The translations under genes and the position numbers were made by a program. From Bacteroides sp. 519 (GTDB lineage: Bacteria; Bacteroidota; Bacteroidia; Bacteroidales; Bacteroidaceae), in contig NZ_QVMJ01000004.1 of NCBI RefSeq assembly GCF_010500955.1, forward strand, positions 43,134 to 107,133: a stretch of 64,000 nucleotides of DNA, given 5' to 3'. Of this stretch, positions 40,598 to 50,094 are shown piece by piece (positions within the stretch are counted from its first letter, which is position 1; each line of letters opens with the position of its first letter). A model generated the notes under the pieces. The model ran no database searches, was not told where the DNA came from, and was given only the letters and a program-made list of their open reading frames with translations.

Positions 40598-41896
40598 TTA
40601 CTTGGCAATCACCAAATAATAGTTCTTCTTGCCTTTTTGTACCAACAGATACTTATCATTCAGTAAATCGGCTGTAGTAATATCCTGGTCGAAAGCAGCC
40701 AGTTTTTCTTTATTCAAAGCAACACCACCGCCTTGAACCAGCTTGCGCATTTCGCCTTTTGATGGGAATACAGGTGCATTTTCTACAAACAAATCAACAG
40801 CTTTCACTCCTTCTTTCAGAATATCTTTGGAGATTTCGAACTGAGGTACACCTTCGAATACTGCAAGCAGTGTATCTTCGTCCAGCTTTTTAAGTGTTTC
40901 GGAAGTAGCGTTACCAAATAATATTCCCGAAGCCTCAACAGCAGCGTTGTAGTCTTCTTCCGAGTGAACCATTATGGTAATCTCCTTTGCCAAACGTTTT
41001 TGCAACGGACGCAAGTGTGGTGCTTCGGCTTGTTCGGCTTCTAAAGTTAATATTTCATCTTGAGATAATGCTGTGAATATACGAATGTATTTTGCAGCAT
41101 CCACATCACTAACATTTACCCAGAACTGGTAGAATGTATATGGAGATGTATAACGACGGTCTAACCATACATTACCCGATTCGGTTTTACCAAACTTACC
41201 ACCATCGGCTTTGGTAATCAATGGGCATACAAGTGCAAAAGCTTCGCTTTCGGGTCCCATCTTCCGACGAATCAGTTCGGTTCCGGTAGTAATGTTACCC
41301 CATTGATCCGATCCACCCATTTGCAGGCGCACACCTTCGTTTTGATATAAATATAAATAATCGTATCCTTGCAATAGTTGATAAGAAAACTCTGTGAAAG
41401 AGAGTCCTACACTTGATTCGGCATTCAAACGTTTCTTAACCGAATCTTTCGACATCATGTAGTTTACAGTGATGTGTTTTCCGATATCACGGATAAAGTT
41501 CAGGAACGAATAATCCTTCATCCAGTCATAGTTGTTCACCAACTTTGCTGCATTAGGGGCATCTGAATCGAAGTCGAGAAACTTCGCCAGCTGTTTTCTG
41601 ATACTGTCCTGATTGTGACGGAGTGTGGCTTCGTCTAACAAGTTACGTTCGGCCGACTTCATTGAAGGGTCGCCAATCATGCCGGTTGCTCCACCAATCA
41701 AAGCGATAGGACGGTGTCCTGCTCTTTGAAGATGTTTCAGCATCATTACACTAACCAGATGACCGATGTGTAGTGAGTCTGCCGTAGGGTCAATGCCCAC
41801 ATAAGCAGAGGTCATTTCCTTTTGTAACTGCTCTTCTGTACCGGGCATCATGTCATGAATCATGCCCCTCCATCTTAATTCTTCTACAAAATTCAT
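40598..41896 (-). CDS. tyrS: Tyrosyl-tRNA synthetase
   Basis: A 432-residue class I aminoacyl-tRNA synthetase that charges tRNA-Tyr. The order is a Rossmann catalytic domain with [16 protein letters not shown] (HIGH motif), [22 protein letters not shown] for tyrosine and ATP, the KMSKS-equivalent [11 protein letters not shown], then a C-terminal S4 RNA-binding domain ([19 protein letters not shown]). The protein is full length. A -7 box (TACTTTTG, 41935-41928) lies 32 bp upstream. Confidence 0.97.
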   Translation of the reverse strand: MNFVEELRWRGMIHDMMPGTEEQLQKEMTSAYVGIDPTADSLHIGHLVSVMMLKHLQRAGHRPIALIGGATGMIGDPSMKSAERNLLDEATLRHNQDSIRKQLAKFLDFDSDAPNAAKLVNNYDWMKDYSFLNFIRDIGKHITVNYMMSKDSVKKRLNAESSVGLSFTEFSYQLLQGYDYLYLYQNEGVRLQMGGSDQWGNITTGTELIRRKMGPESEAFALVCPLITKADGGKFGKTESGNVWLDRRYTSPYTFYQFWVNVSDVDAAKYIRIFTALSQDEILTLEAEQAEAPHLRPLQKRLAKEITIMVHSEEDYNAAVEASGILFGNATSETLKKLDEDTLLAVFEGVPQFEISKDILKEGVKAVDLFVENAPVFPSKGEMRKLVQGGGVALNKEKLAAFDQDITTADLLNDKYLLVQKGKKNYYLVIAK

Positions 41897-41927
41897 CGAA
41901 TGATTAATAAATTAAAGTTTACGGGAA

Positions 41928-41935
41928 CAAAAGTA
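41928..41935 (-). promoter_or_regulatory. -7 box of tyrS
   Basis: TACTTTTG on the minus strand, full match to TAnnTTTG, 32 bp upstream of the ATG. Confidence 0.6.
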
Positions 41936-41987
41936 CGACTTTTGATTAGATAACCAAAAAATAATCCTTTTTCACTAAGGGATTATT

Positions 41988-41995
41988 TACTTTTG
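41988..41995 (+). promoter_or_regulatory. -7 box of the ECF sigma gene
   Basis: TACTTTTG lies 31 bp before the GTG start at 42027. Just upstream, AATAATCC (41960-41967) and GGATTATT (41980-41987) form an inverted repeat around a T-rich stretch where a -33 box could be. Confidence 0.55.
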
Positions 41996-42026
41996 TGCGA
42001 CTATATAAATAGAAATACAAAACATT

Positions 42027-42581
42027 GTGCAAACACCAAAGGAAAACACTCTTAAATGGATCAACGAAATTGCCGTTTCCGATTCGCAAACTGCATTTAA
42101 ATCCTTGTACCTGCATTACTTTGAAAGGTTACAAAGATTTGTATTTCTTTATATATCATCTTTTGCCGAAGTCGAAGAAATTGTATCCGACGCCTTGTTA
42201 TCTATCTGGGATAACCGGAAGAAACTGCCCGACATAAGTAATCCTGATGCTTACATCTACACGGTAGCGCGCTATAAAGCAATTAGCCACCTACGATCTC
42301 GCCAGGAAAACAAAATAAGTATGCACGAAATAACTGTCGACCTATTTGCCCATACCGAAACAACACCCGAGGACGATATGATAAGCAAAGAGAAAACAGA
42401 CCAGTTGAATAACGCCATAAACAGTTTACCTTATAAATGCAAAATGGCATTTAAACTGGTACGCGAGGACAAAATGAAATATAAAGAAGTAGCCGCCATT
42501 CTTGAGATATCTGTGAAAACAGTAGAAGCACATATAACCACAGCAACCCGGAAACTGAGGGAAGCACTAAACCATGACTAA
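42027..42581 (+). CDS. ECF-type sigma factor (Bacteroidetes SusC-associated type)
   Basis: A 184-residue alternative sigma factor with a GTG start at 42027. Region 2 (about 25-95) includes LYLHYFERLQRFVFLY, EEIVSDALLSIWDN and DAYIYTVARYKAISHL. Region 4 (about 125-180) includes LPYKCKMAFKLVREDKMKYK and ILEISVKTVEAHI. The gene is 12 bp before a FecR-like anti-sigma gene and upstream of a SusC with an STN domain, which is the standard set for trans-envelope control. It should direct transcription of that SusCD operon. I cannot read its promoter sequence from one site. Confidence 0.95.
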   Translation: MQTPKENTLKWINEIAVSDSQTAFKSLYLHYFERLQRFVFLYISSFAEVEEIVSDALLSIWDNRKKLPDISNPDAYIYTVARYKAISHLRSRQENKISMHEITVDLFAHTETTPEDDMISKEKTDQLNNAINSLPYKCKMAFKLVREDKMKYKEVAAILEISVKTVEAHITTATRKLREALNHD

Positions 42582-42593
42582 ATAAAGAAAAAG

Positions 42594-43568
42594 ATGGAAA
42601 AAGATATAAACTATATAATTTCGAAAGTATTGGGTAACGAGGCTTCGGCCGATGAAGTGCTTCTATTCAGCGAATGGCTTTTGGAAAGCGAAAGCAACCG
42701 CAACGAATTTAATATGCTGAAAAGTTATTGGAATGCAGAAGTATCTTCCAACGAAAAGGCAAGCCCCGAGATGTCGTTTATGAATGCAGAAGAACGAATG
42801 AGCCGGAATAATAAAAAGAAAAAGTTCATTTATGTAATGTCTATGGCCGGCATCATTACACTGCTCATAGGGATCGGTTTTCTTATCTCTTTATACCCGT
42901 CGGCCAATGCTAACCAAGGTACTTTTATGGTTACTACTGATAAGGGACAACGCTCGTCGGTAAGTTTACCCGATGGCACCAAGGTGTGGCTCAACTCTTA
43001 TACCGACTTAAGTTACACCAATAACTATGGGCAAGGAAAAAGAGTTGTAACATTAAACGGTGAGGCTTATTTTGATGTAGCCTCTATGGAGAATTGCAAC
43101 TTTATTGTTCAGGCAGGTGGTATGGAAATAGAAGCACTTGGCACCAGCTTTAATGTAAAGGCGTATGCCGGCGATGCTAAAATCACTACCACATTGCTAA
43201 CCGGCAAGGTGCGGGTATCTGTAGGTAAAGCCACAACTACACTCGAGGCCAACCAATATGCTTCTTATATTAAAGATGATCAGAAACTGTTGGCCGGAAC
43301 ACTGGACGAGCCTGAATTTGCTACCATGTGGCGCAATAACGCACTGGCTTCTGATGGGCAAACATTGGGCGAAATTGCAGTAACACTTAACCGCATGTAC
43401 AATGTACATATTGTGTTCGAAACAGAAAAAATACGCAACGAACGTTTCAGGGGAACCATCTTAAACAGGAGCCTTGATAATGTGATAGAGTTGATAAGCC
43501 TTACCACCCCTATTATTTATACTTCAATAGGAGATACTATATATATATCCGAGAAACCCATGAAATAA
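42594..43568 (+). CDS. FecR-like anti-sigma factor
   Basis: A 324-residue inner-membrane protein. A short cytosolic N-domain (about 1-75) would hold the sigma factor. One membrane helix follows (FIYVMSMAGIITLLIGIGFL, about 80-99), then a periplasmic FecR domain (VTTDKGQRSSVSLPDGTKVW, LTGKVRVSVG), ending in a STN-like or DUF4974 domain (GEIAVTLNRMYNVHIVFE). It is paired with the upstream ECF sigma factor. The SusC at 43782, with its N-terminal STN domain, should signal to it. Confidence 0.93.
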   Translation: MEKDINYIISKVLGNEASADEVLLFSEWLLESESNRNEFNMLKSYWNAEVSSNEKASPEMSFMNAEERMSRNNKKKKFIYVMSMAGIITLLIGIGFLISLYPSANANQGTFMVTTDKGQRSSVSLPDGTKVWLNSYTDLSYTNNYGQGKRVVTLNGEAYFDVASMENCNFIVQAGGMEIEALGTSFNVKAYAGDAKITTTLLTGKVRVSVGKATTTLEANQYASYIKDDQKLLAGTLDEPEFATMWRNNALASDGQTLGEIAVTLNRMYNVHIVFETEKIRNERFRGTILNRSLDNVIELISLTTPIIYTSIGDTIYISEKPMK

Positions 43569-43624
43569 TACAATCACCTTAAAAATATCTGTAATTGCCT
43601 ATGAAATAAACGTATCAAATTAAA

Positions 43625-43666
43625 AAGGGGCAGATGCTCAGAAAGCATACTGTCCCCCTTTACAAA
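43625..43666 (+). terminator. Hairpin between the anti-sigma and susC genes
   Basis: AAGGGGCAGATGCT (43625-43638) pairs with AGCATACTGTCCCCCTT (43644-43660), imperfectly. It is followed by only three T, so it may be leaky. No TAnnTTTG box is visible in the remaining 115 bp before susC, which agrees with ECF-driven transcription starting there. Confidence 0.65.
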
Positions 43667-43781
43667 CAAAATTCGGTTAAAGTTACTACAATACCCATTA
43701 ACTGCAATCAAATAAGGTATTATAGACTTTAGCTACAAAATTACTGTTAATCCTTAAAGTTTTATTTTAAAAAGCTAAAAA

Positions 43782-46700
43782 ATGAGTAATTTCAAGCGAC
43801 TTTTAATATTTGTTGTGTTTTTGAGTAGCATCTCAATTGCATTTGCTCAAATCACACTACAGGTAAGCAACAAGCCTCTAAAGGATGTTGTGAAAGATAT
43901 TGAGAAACAAACAAGCTATCGTTTTTTCTATAACAACGACCTGAAAGGGATGGAAAGCCCGGTTACTTTATCTGTTCGGAACGAAAAGATAGAACAGGTT
44001 ATGGACCGCATCATAACTCAGGCACCGGTTACTTATGCTATCAAAGAGCATCAGGTTATCTTATCGGTGTCCGAACTATTACCACAAACCAAGAAAATTA
44101 CCGGTAAGATTACCGATAGAACTGGCGAACCCATTATTGGCGCCAATGTAACCGTAAAAGGGAATACTGCTATTGGCACAATTACAGATATTAATGGGGC
44201 ATACAACATTGAAGTACCATTAAAATGTTCATTGCTTATCTCGTATATTGGGTACAAGCCTGTAGAAATAAATGTAGCCGGTGGAAACACATTTAATGTA
44301 CAAATGAACGACGACTCTGAGTTGCTTAACGAAGTTGTGGTTACTGCTCTGGGTATTAAACGCGAAGAAAAAGCCCTGGGTTATGCCGTACAGAAAGTAA
44401 ATGGCGACAATCTGAATGGTTTTAAAGGCGTAAACATGGCAACTACACTTACCGGACAGGTTGCCGGATTGAATATTAAAAACAGTACCGAGTTTAACCA
44501 GGTACCTGCAATTTCACTTCGTGGTGAAACTCCTTTGCTGGTAGTTGATGGGGTGCCTTATCAAAACATGACGCTGAGAGAAATTGCTTCGGATGATATT
44601 GAATCGATTGATGTTTTGAAAGGGGCAACGGCCTCGGCACTGTATGGTGCACGCGGTGGTACAGGAGCCATAATGATTACTACCAAAAGAGCCAAAGAAG
44701 AAGGATTGCATGTTACCGTAAACAGTAGCACGCTTTTCAACGCCGGATACCTTAAGTTCCCCGATGTGCAAACAGCGTACAGCTCGGGCGGTGGCGGCCA
44801 CTACGGAGTGGGCGACTATGTATGGGGCGATAAACTGGACATTGGAAGAACAGCCGAACAATACAACCCCATCACCCACGAATGGGAAGATATGCCACTG
44901 GTATCGAAAGGTAAAAACAACCTGAAGAACTTTCAGGAGTTTAGTTTTACTACAAACAACAATGTCAGCATCTCGCAGAAAGGAAAGTACGGAAGCGTGC
45001 GCGCATCATTAACCCATGTGTATAACAAAGACCAGTTTCCCAATAAAAAGCTGAATAAGTTTACCTATACCGTATCGGGCGAAATGAAATACAAGAAATT
45101 CTCTTTCGAAGGAGGAGCCTCTTACAACAAACACTTCTACCCCAACGATTTTGGTGCAGGATATGGTGGTGGCGGATTGCTGTACAATCTGGTAGTTTGG
45201 ACAGGAACCGAAATTGACATCCGTGATTACAAAGACTATTGGGTGAAGGAAAACGAAGTACAAAACTGGATGGATAATAACTATTACGATAATCCTTATT
45301 TCATATTGCACGAAATTAAACGTTCCAGTCATTACGACATTATGAATGCGTACTTCAATACTTCGTACGATATAACTCCCTGGCTGAAAGCTACCATACG
45401 TTCGGGTATAGACTCGTACACTAAAAAAGAAGAATGGCGTAATCCCGTGGGAGCTTCCGGAGGCTGGAGCCGGAATGGTTATTATGGTTTCCGTCGTACA
45501 TCGGGTTATAGTATTAACAATGATGCAATGCTTATTGCCGATAAAACATTCAGAGATTTTAGTGTGAATGGAATGTTTGGAGGCTCAATCTATTTCTACG
45601 AAAACGATGCCATCCTGGCCGAAACCCAGAACGGACTAACCATTCCCGGATTGTATTCGTTAAATGCTTCGGTAGATCCGGTTAAAACCGGAAAGAATTA
45701 CTACCGCAAACGCATGAACAGTTTGTATGGAAAGGTATCTTTGGGATGGAAAGGTATGCTTTATCTGGACGTAACCGGACGTAACGACTGGTCGTCGACG
45801 TTAGACCGAAGTGCCCGTTCTTATTTCTATCCCTCGGTTGCAGGAAGTGTTGTTATGTCCGAAATTCTACCATTACCTCAGGTTATTGGTTTCTGGAAAA
45901 TCCGTGCTTCGTGGACACAGACTAAAGAAGACAACAGTGTATATGCAAACAACAATACTTATTCTGTACATACCAATCATTGGGAAGGGATGAACTCATC
46001 GGCCTATCCAACCATTCTTCGCGAAGCAATTATACGTCCTTCGGCAACCCGTTCGTGGGAAATCGGAACCAACTTCAGCTTCTTTAATAATCGTTTAAGA
46101 ACCGACATTACGTATTATAACAAGCTGTATTATAACCAAATACGAAACGCAAGTGTTAGCCAGGCATCTGGATTTAGCCAGTCGCAAATTAATATTGAAG
46201 AAGAAAGAATACGTAAAGGATGGGAAATAACCCTGTCGGGCGATATTATACGCAACGATAAATTAACCTGGAATGCAATGCTTAACTGGTCTAGAGATCG
46301 CCACTATTACAATAAAATAGATCCGGCTTATTCAACCCAAAAACCTTGGGTAAAAGAAGGAATGCGCTGGGACTGGATGGAAGCAAAAGATTATGTACGC
46401 GATGGCGAGGGCAATATTGTACACCAGGGAGGCTATCCGGTTATAAGCGATTATAACTCTTGTGCAGGCTATACCGAACCCGACTGGATGTGGGGACTAA
46501 CAAACACAATCAATTATAAAGACTTCACTTTGAGTTTCACCATCGACGGAAGAGTTGGCGGAGTTATCTTCTCTACCATGGATCAGGCATTATGGAACTC
46601 GGGTGCTCATATCGACTCCGATAACCAATGGCGTTACGAAGAGGTTGTTAACGGAAATAAAACCTTTATAGGAAAAGGTGTAAAAGTAGTATCGGGCAAA

Positions 46701-47057
46701 GCCGAATACGATGCTTATGGAAATATAACTTACGACGACCGCGTATTTGCCCCCAACGATGAAGTAATCTCGTACGAGGCATACATGAAGTACAAAAACC
46801 CGTATATCGGTACAAAACGTTGGCAGAATATATTTGATGGTACATACTTCAAGCTGAGGAATCTTTCTGTATCTTATAATCTTCCTAAAGTATATTGTGA
46901 TAAACTACGTATTAAAGGAGCATCAATAGGTGTGGTTGGTCAAAACCTGTTAATGTGGACCAAAGAACTGCGTTTCTCTGATCCGGATGTAATGACAGAT
47001 AACCTCAATGCACCTTCCATGCGTTATCTTGGAGTAAACCTTAAGTTAGACTTTTAA
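43782..47057 (+). CDS. SusC-family TonB-dependent transporter with STN signalling domain
   Basis: A 1091-residue outer-membrane importer. The order is signal peptide (cleavage near IAFAQ), an STN domain (about 22-95, LKDVVKDIEKQTSYRFFYNN), a carboxypeptidase-like regulatory domain (about 105-190, ITGKITDRTGEPIIGAN), TonB-box region EVVVTALGIKREE, plug (GVNMATTLTGQVAGLNIKN, PLLVVDGVPY) and barrel ending LGVNLKLDF. The STN domain indicates that it passes an uptake signal to the FecR protein two genes upstream. The substrate is not visible; the EEP-type hydrolase downstream suggests a phosphorylated or nucleic-acid-like compound. Confidence 0.95.
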   Translation: MSNFKRLLIFVVFLSSISIAFAQITLQVSNKPLKDVVKDIEKQTSYRFFYNNDLKGMESPVTLSVRNEKIEQVMDRIITQAPVTYAIKEHQVILSVSELLPQTKKITGKITDRTGEPIIGANVTVKGNTAIGTITDINGAYNIEVPLKCSLLISYIGYKPVEINVAGGNTFNVQMNDDSELLNEVVVTALGIKREEKALGYAVQKVNGDNLNGFKGVNMATTLTGQVAGLNIKNSTEFNQVPAISLRGETPLLVVDGVPYQNMTLREIASDDIESIDVLKGATASALYGARGGTGAIMITTKRAKEEGLHVTVNSSTLFNAGYLKFPDVQTAYSSGGGGHYGVGDYVWGDKLDIGRTAEQYNPITHEWEDMPLVSKGKNNLKNFQEFSFTTNNNVSISQKGKYGSVRASLTHVYNKDQFPNKKLNKFTYTVSGEMKYKKFSFEGGASYNKHFYPNDFGAGYGGGGLLYNLVVWTGTEIDIRDYKDYWVKENEVQNWMDNNYYDNPYFILHEIKRSSHYDIMNAYFNTSYDITPWLKATIRSGIDSYTKKEEWRNPVGASGGWSRNGYYGFRRTSGYSINNDAMLIADKTFRDFSVNGMFGGSIYFYENDAILAETQNGLTIPGLYSLNASVDPVKTGKNYYRKRMNSLYGKVSLGWKGMLYLDVTGRNDWSSTLDRSARSYFYPSVAGSVVMSEILPLPQVIGFWKIRASWTQTKEDNSVYANNNTYSVHTNHWEGMNSSAYPTILREAIIRPSATRSWEIGTNFSFFNNRLRTDITYYNKLYYNQIRNASVSQASGFSQSQINIEEERIRKGWEITLSGDIIRNDKLTWNAMLNWSRDRHYYNKIDPAYSTQKPWVKEGMRWDWMEAKDYVRDGEGNIVHQGGYPVISDYNSCAGYTEPDWMWGLTNTINYKDFTLSFTIDGRVGGVIFSTMDQALWNSGAHIDSDNQWRYEEVVNGNKTFIGKGVKVVSGKAEYDAYGNITYDDRVFAPNDEVISYEAYMKYKNPYIGTKRWQNIFDGTYFKLRNLSVSYNLPKVYCDKLRIKGASIGVVGQNLLMWTKELRFSDPDVMTDNLNAPSMRYLGVNLKLDF

Positions 47058-47067
47058 ATTCGTAATT

Positions 47068-48585
47068 ATGAAACACATAGTTAAATTATTGATTGTTGCC
47101 GTTCTGGGGATGAATACATCTTGCGATGGTAATTTCGATTATATCAATACCAATCCCGAAACCCCAACTTCATCTACATCTTCTATGCTGGCTTTGAATT
47201 TATTGCTCAGCACTGTTGAACTTGGAGAAGGCAAATATTTTGTATACGACAATATGTTCTCTAAACAAATAGCATGGGGAGAAGATGCGCAAGCCGAACA
47301 GTATAATAAGTTTGGCCGGGCATCATTTGGGGGATATGTTACATTATTGAACACCCGGAAGATGGTAGATCTGGCTTCGGAAAAAGATAAAGAATCGTAC
47401 ACAGGCCTAGCCAAATTTGTTAAGGCATACAAGCTGTTCTATTTGTCGCTCAATTTAGGCGACATTCCTTACAGCGACGCCCTTAACGGTGAACAAGGAA
47501 ACCTGAAACCCACTTACGACACCCAGAAAGAAGTTATGCGGCAGGTGCTCAATGACCTGGACGAGGCTTACAACCATTTCAGCGCCGGAAGCACTTTCGA
47601 GGGCGACCCCATTCACAAAGGCAACCCGGCACAATGGAAAAAAACAGTAACCGCATTTCAACTGAAAGTGCTTATGCATTTATCGAAAAAAGAAGCTGAT
47701 GCCGATTTAAAGGTTAAAGAAAAGTTTGCCCAGTTGGTAGCCAACAGAGAGTTAATGGCATCGAACGCCGATAACTTTCAACTGGTTTTTGCCAATAAAG
47801 CCAATCAGGTATATCCATTTAATATAGCCTCAACAAAGCACTGGGTATATGCAATGCTATCTGCAACCATTATTGACCCCATGAAAGCAACAGAAGATTA
47901 CCGGCTGTTCTACCTTGCCAGCCCTGTGCCATCTAAAGCAGAAGAACTGGGCGCCGATAGCTTCGATGCGTATGTAGGAGTTGATCCGTCGGCCCCTATC
48001 GACGAAATTAAAAACCAGTACAACACCAAGCAATATTGTGCATTGAACGAACGCTACACGCATCTCCCCGAAGGGGAACCGCTAATACATCTGGGGTATT
48101 TTGAACAAAACTTTATTCTGGCCGAAGCCGCTTTGCGTGGTTGGATACAAGGAGATGCTACAACTTACTACAATAAAGCAATAGCCGGTAGTTTTGATTT
48201 TATAAAAACATATACGCCCAATGATGTTACGTATACCCACAACCGCCCAATAACGGATGCTGCGGTAGAGGCTGTTCTCAATCATGCAGATGTTAAGCTA
48301 ACGGGTAGTTTCGAGAGCGATCTTGAAAAGATTATCACCCAACGTTATCTGGCATCGTTTTTCCAACATCCGTACGAGGTGTATTACGATTACCGCCGCA
48401 CAGGATATCCGGCATTGCCGATAAACCCGGAAAGCAACCTCAATATTCCGAACGACAGAATTCCGGTTCGCTGGATGTACCCACAAACAGAATACGATTA
48501 TAACATGGAAAATGTTAGTGCAGCCGTGCAAAGTCAGTACGAAGGCAAAGATGATGTTAACCGTGTTATGTGGATATTGAAATAA
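47068..48585 (+). CDS. SusD/RagB-like outer-membrane lipoprotein (SusD_2 type)
   Basis: A 505-residue lipoprotein with signal ending GMNTSC followed by DGNFDYINTNP, the typical start of the second SusD subfamily. Its helical core is full length (LAKFVKAYKLFYLSLNLGDI, VLNDLDEAYNHFSAG) and it ends near NRVMWILK. It lies 10 bp after the SusC gene and would form its lid. The acidic residue after the cysteine suggests surface exposure. No carbohydrate enzyme is nearby. Confidence 0.92.
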   Translation: MKHIVKLLIVAVLGMNTSCDGNFDYINTNPETPTSSTSSMLALNLLLSTVELGEGKYFVYDNMFSKQIAWGEDAQAEQYNKFGRASFGGYVTLLNTRKMVDLASEKDKESYTGLAKFVKAYKLFYLSLNLGDIPYSDALNGEQGNLKPTYDTQKEVMRQVLNDLDEAYNHFSAGSTFEGDPIHKGNPAQWKKTVTAFQLKVLMHLSKKEADADLKVKEKFAQLVANRELMASNADNFQLVFANKANQVYPFNIASTKHWVYAMLSATIIDPMKATEDYRLFYLASPVPSKAEELGADSFDAYVGVDPSAPIDEIKNQYNTKQYCALNERYTHLPEGEPLIHLGYFEQNFILAEAALRGWIQGDATTYYNKAIAGSFDFIKTYTPNDVTYTHNRPITDAAVEAVLNHADVKLTGSFESDLEKIITQRYLASFFQHPYEVYYDYRRTGYPALPINPESNLNIPNDRIPVRWMYPQTEYDYNMENVSAAVQSQYEGKDDVNRVMWILK

Positions 48586-48602
48586 GAATTATATTTGCTG
48601 GT

Positions 48603-49643
48603 ATGATTAGAAAATACATATACCTCGTGGCAGTTGCACTTTGCTTGTTTTCGTGTACTTCGGGCACCAAAGGAACCGAGCTTAAAGTATTGCAACTAAA
48701 TATGTGGCATGGCACCACTACTGTACCCAATGGTTTCAAGGGGCTAACCAGTATTATTCTGCAAACAGATGCAGATGTAGTTTTACTTTGCGAAATGCAA
48801 AATAACAAGGAAAATCCTCTCATCAAGCGGTTAACGGATACATTAAATACAGAGAATAAAGTGTACTATGGAGCACATCTGGGCCATAGTACAGCCATTC
48901 TTTCAAAGTATCCTTTAAAGAACGAAACCATGCCTTTTAAATTAGAGAACAACAGTTCGCCAATTACTAAAGCCATGATAGAGGTGAATGGAAAAAACAT
49001 TGTTTGCTATTCTGCACACCTGGATTACACACATTACGAGTGTTATATGCCTCGTGGCTACAGCGGTACTACCTGGAAACAACTGGATGCACCGGTTACC
49101 GATGCTGAGTTTATTCTGGAATCCAACCGTATATCGTACAGAGATGAGGCTATCCGGGCATTTATTACCGATGCTGCCAAAGAACGAGAACAAGGCAACC
49201 TTGTGCTGCTGGGTGGCGATTTTAATGAACCGTCTCATCTGGACTGGCAAGCAGATACCAAAGATTTGTGGGATCATAACGGTGTGGTTATTAACTGGGA
49301 TTGTTCGGTTCTGTTGCAAAATGCGGGTTACAAAGATACATTCCGCGAAAAGTATGCAAGCGCCGTAACCCATCCCGGGTTTACATTTCCATCGGCCAAC
49401 CCGGCGGTTCCGGTAAGTAAACTGGCCTGGGCTCCCAAAGCCGACGAACGCGACAGAATTGACTTCATCTATTATTATCCCGATAGCAACATTTCGTTGG
49501 AAAGTATTTCGCTTGTAGGGCCATCTCAAACAATATTACGAGGTGTACAGTCAGAGAATGAAACCAAGGATAATTTTATTGAGCCGGCAAGTGTATGGCC
49601 AACAGATCACAAAGGAAATCTGGCAGTGTTCAAAGTGTTTTAA
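48603..49643 (+). CDS. Endonuclease/exonuclease/phosphatase-fold lipoprotein
   Basis: A 346-residue hydrolase from ATG 48603, chosen because it starts a lipoprotein signal ending LFSC; the ORF from 48570 would overlap susD. The full set of EEP residues is present: LNMWHG (Asn), LLCEMQ (Glu), GGDFNEPSHLDW (Asp, Asn), RIDFIYYYPD (Asp) and WPTDHKGN (Asp-His). These bind metal and cut phosphoesters in nucleases, sphingomyelinases and inositol-phosphate phosphatases. The residues after Cys are TSGTKG, without the acidic surface signal, so it may face the periplasm. It lies 17 bp after susD in the same operon, so it probably processes what that SusCD imports. Exact substrate unknown. Confidence 0.9.
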   Translation: MIRKYIYLVAVALCLFSCTSGTKGTELKVLQLNMWHGTTTVPNGFKGLTSIILQTDADVVLLCEMQNNKENPLIKRLTDTLNTENKVYYGAHLGHSTAILSKYPLKNETMPFKLENNSSPITKAMIEVNGKNIVCYSAHLDYTHYECYMPRGYSGTTWKQLDAPVTDAEFILESNRISYRDEAIRAFITDAAKEREQGNLVLLGGDFNEPSHLDWQADTKDLWDHNGVVINWDCSVLLQNAGYKDTFREKYASAVTHPGFTFPSANPAVPVSKLAWAPKADERDRIDFIYYYPDSNISLESISLVGPSQTILRGVQSENETKDNFIEPASVWPTDHKGNLAVFKVF

Positions 49644-49748
49644 TGTAAGGATAAAGCATTATTTACCCGTTCAAACCGGTTAAATAGTGTAAACGATAAT
49701 TTGGAGAACCGGAAGTTATTTACTATCTTTATGTTAGAAATATACCTG

Positions 49749-49782
49749 AAGGAGAGAAGCGACAAACTTCTCTCCTTTTTTA
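49749..49782 (+). terminator. Terminator of the SusCD-EEP operon
   Basis: AAGGAGAGAAG (49749-49759) pairs perfectly with CTTCTCTCCTT (49767-49777), followed by a T run. It lies 105 bp after the EEP gene. Confidence 0.85.
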
Positions 49783-49827
49783 ATGCACATAGGTATAGCA
49801 CTGAAAAACAACCAATTACAAAATTTC

Positions 49828-49950
49828 ATCCTACCGACTTCCAACTCCAATCCCGGTAGGATTTGCGTCTTATCCCGGTAAGATAAAAGCCGCATCCCGG
49901 TAGGATAAAACCTAAAACCCGGTAGGATAAAAAAAGTAAGCCACCGGGAT
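49828..49950. repeat. Array of 22-bp units with CCCGGTAGGATAAAA
   Basis: Four copies of CCCGGTA(G/A)GAT start at 49852, 49874, 49896 and 49918, exactly 22 bp apart. About 15 bases are conserved, mostly followed by AAAA, and the remaining 7 vary. The core is a dyad (ATCC-CGGTA-GGAT). Inverted single copies flank the array (ATCCTACCG at 49828-49836, CCGGGAT at 49944-49950). The spacer 49644-50094 holds, besides this and the terminator, a duplicated promoter block at 50042-50093. Confidence 0.9.
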
Positions 49951-50041
49951 TAAAAGAATAGCAAAATAGCACTCTATACCAGTGTTAATACTTCATAAAC
50001 GAGTAGAATTAACGAGTAAGGATTTCCAAAACAGTGAATTG

Positions 50042-50093
50042 CGCTTCGGAAACTTAAAAACTTAAACTACCTTTGTAAGTGAAAATAGGAAAT
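50042..50093 (+). promoter_or_regulatory. Promoter block, copy 1
   Basis: CGCTTCGGAAACTTAAAAAC and the bases after it up to AGGAAAT are almost identical to 51592-51644 (copy 2 has an extra A). The block includes the -7 box TACCTTTG at 50068-50075. It ends 1 bp before the ATG of the discoidin-like gene. Confidence 0.75.
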
Positions 50094-50094
50094 A

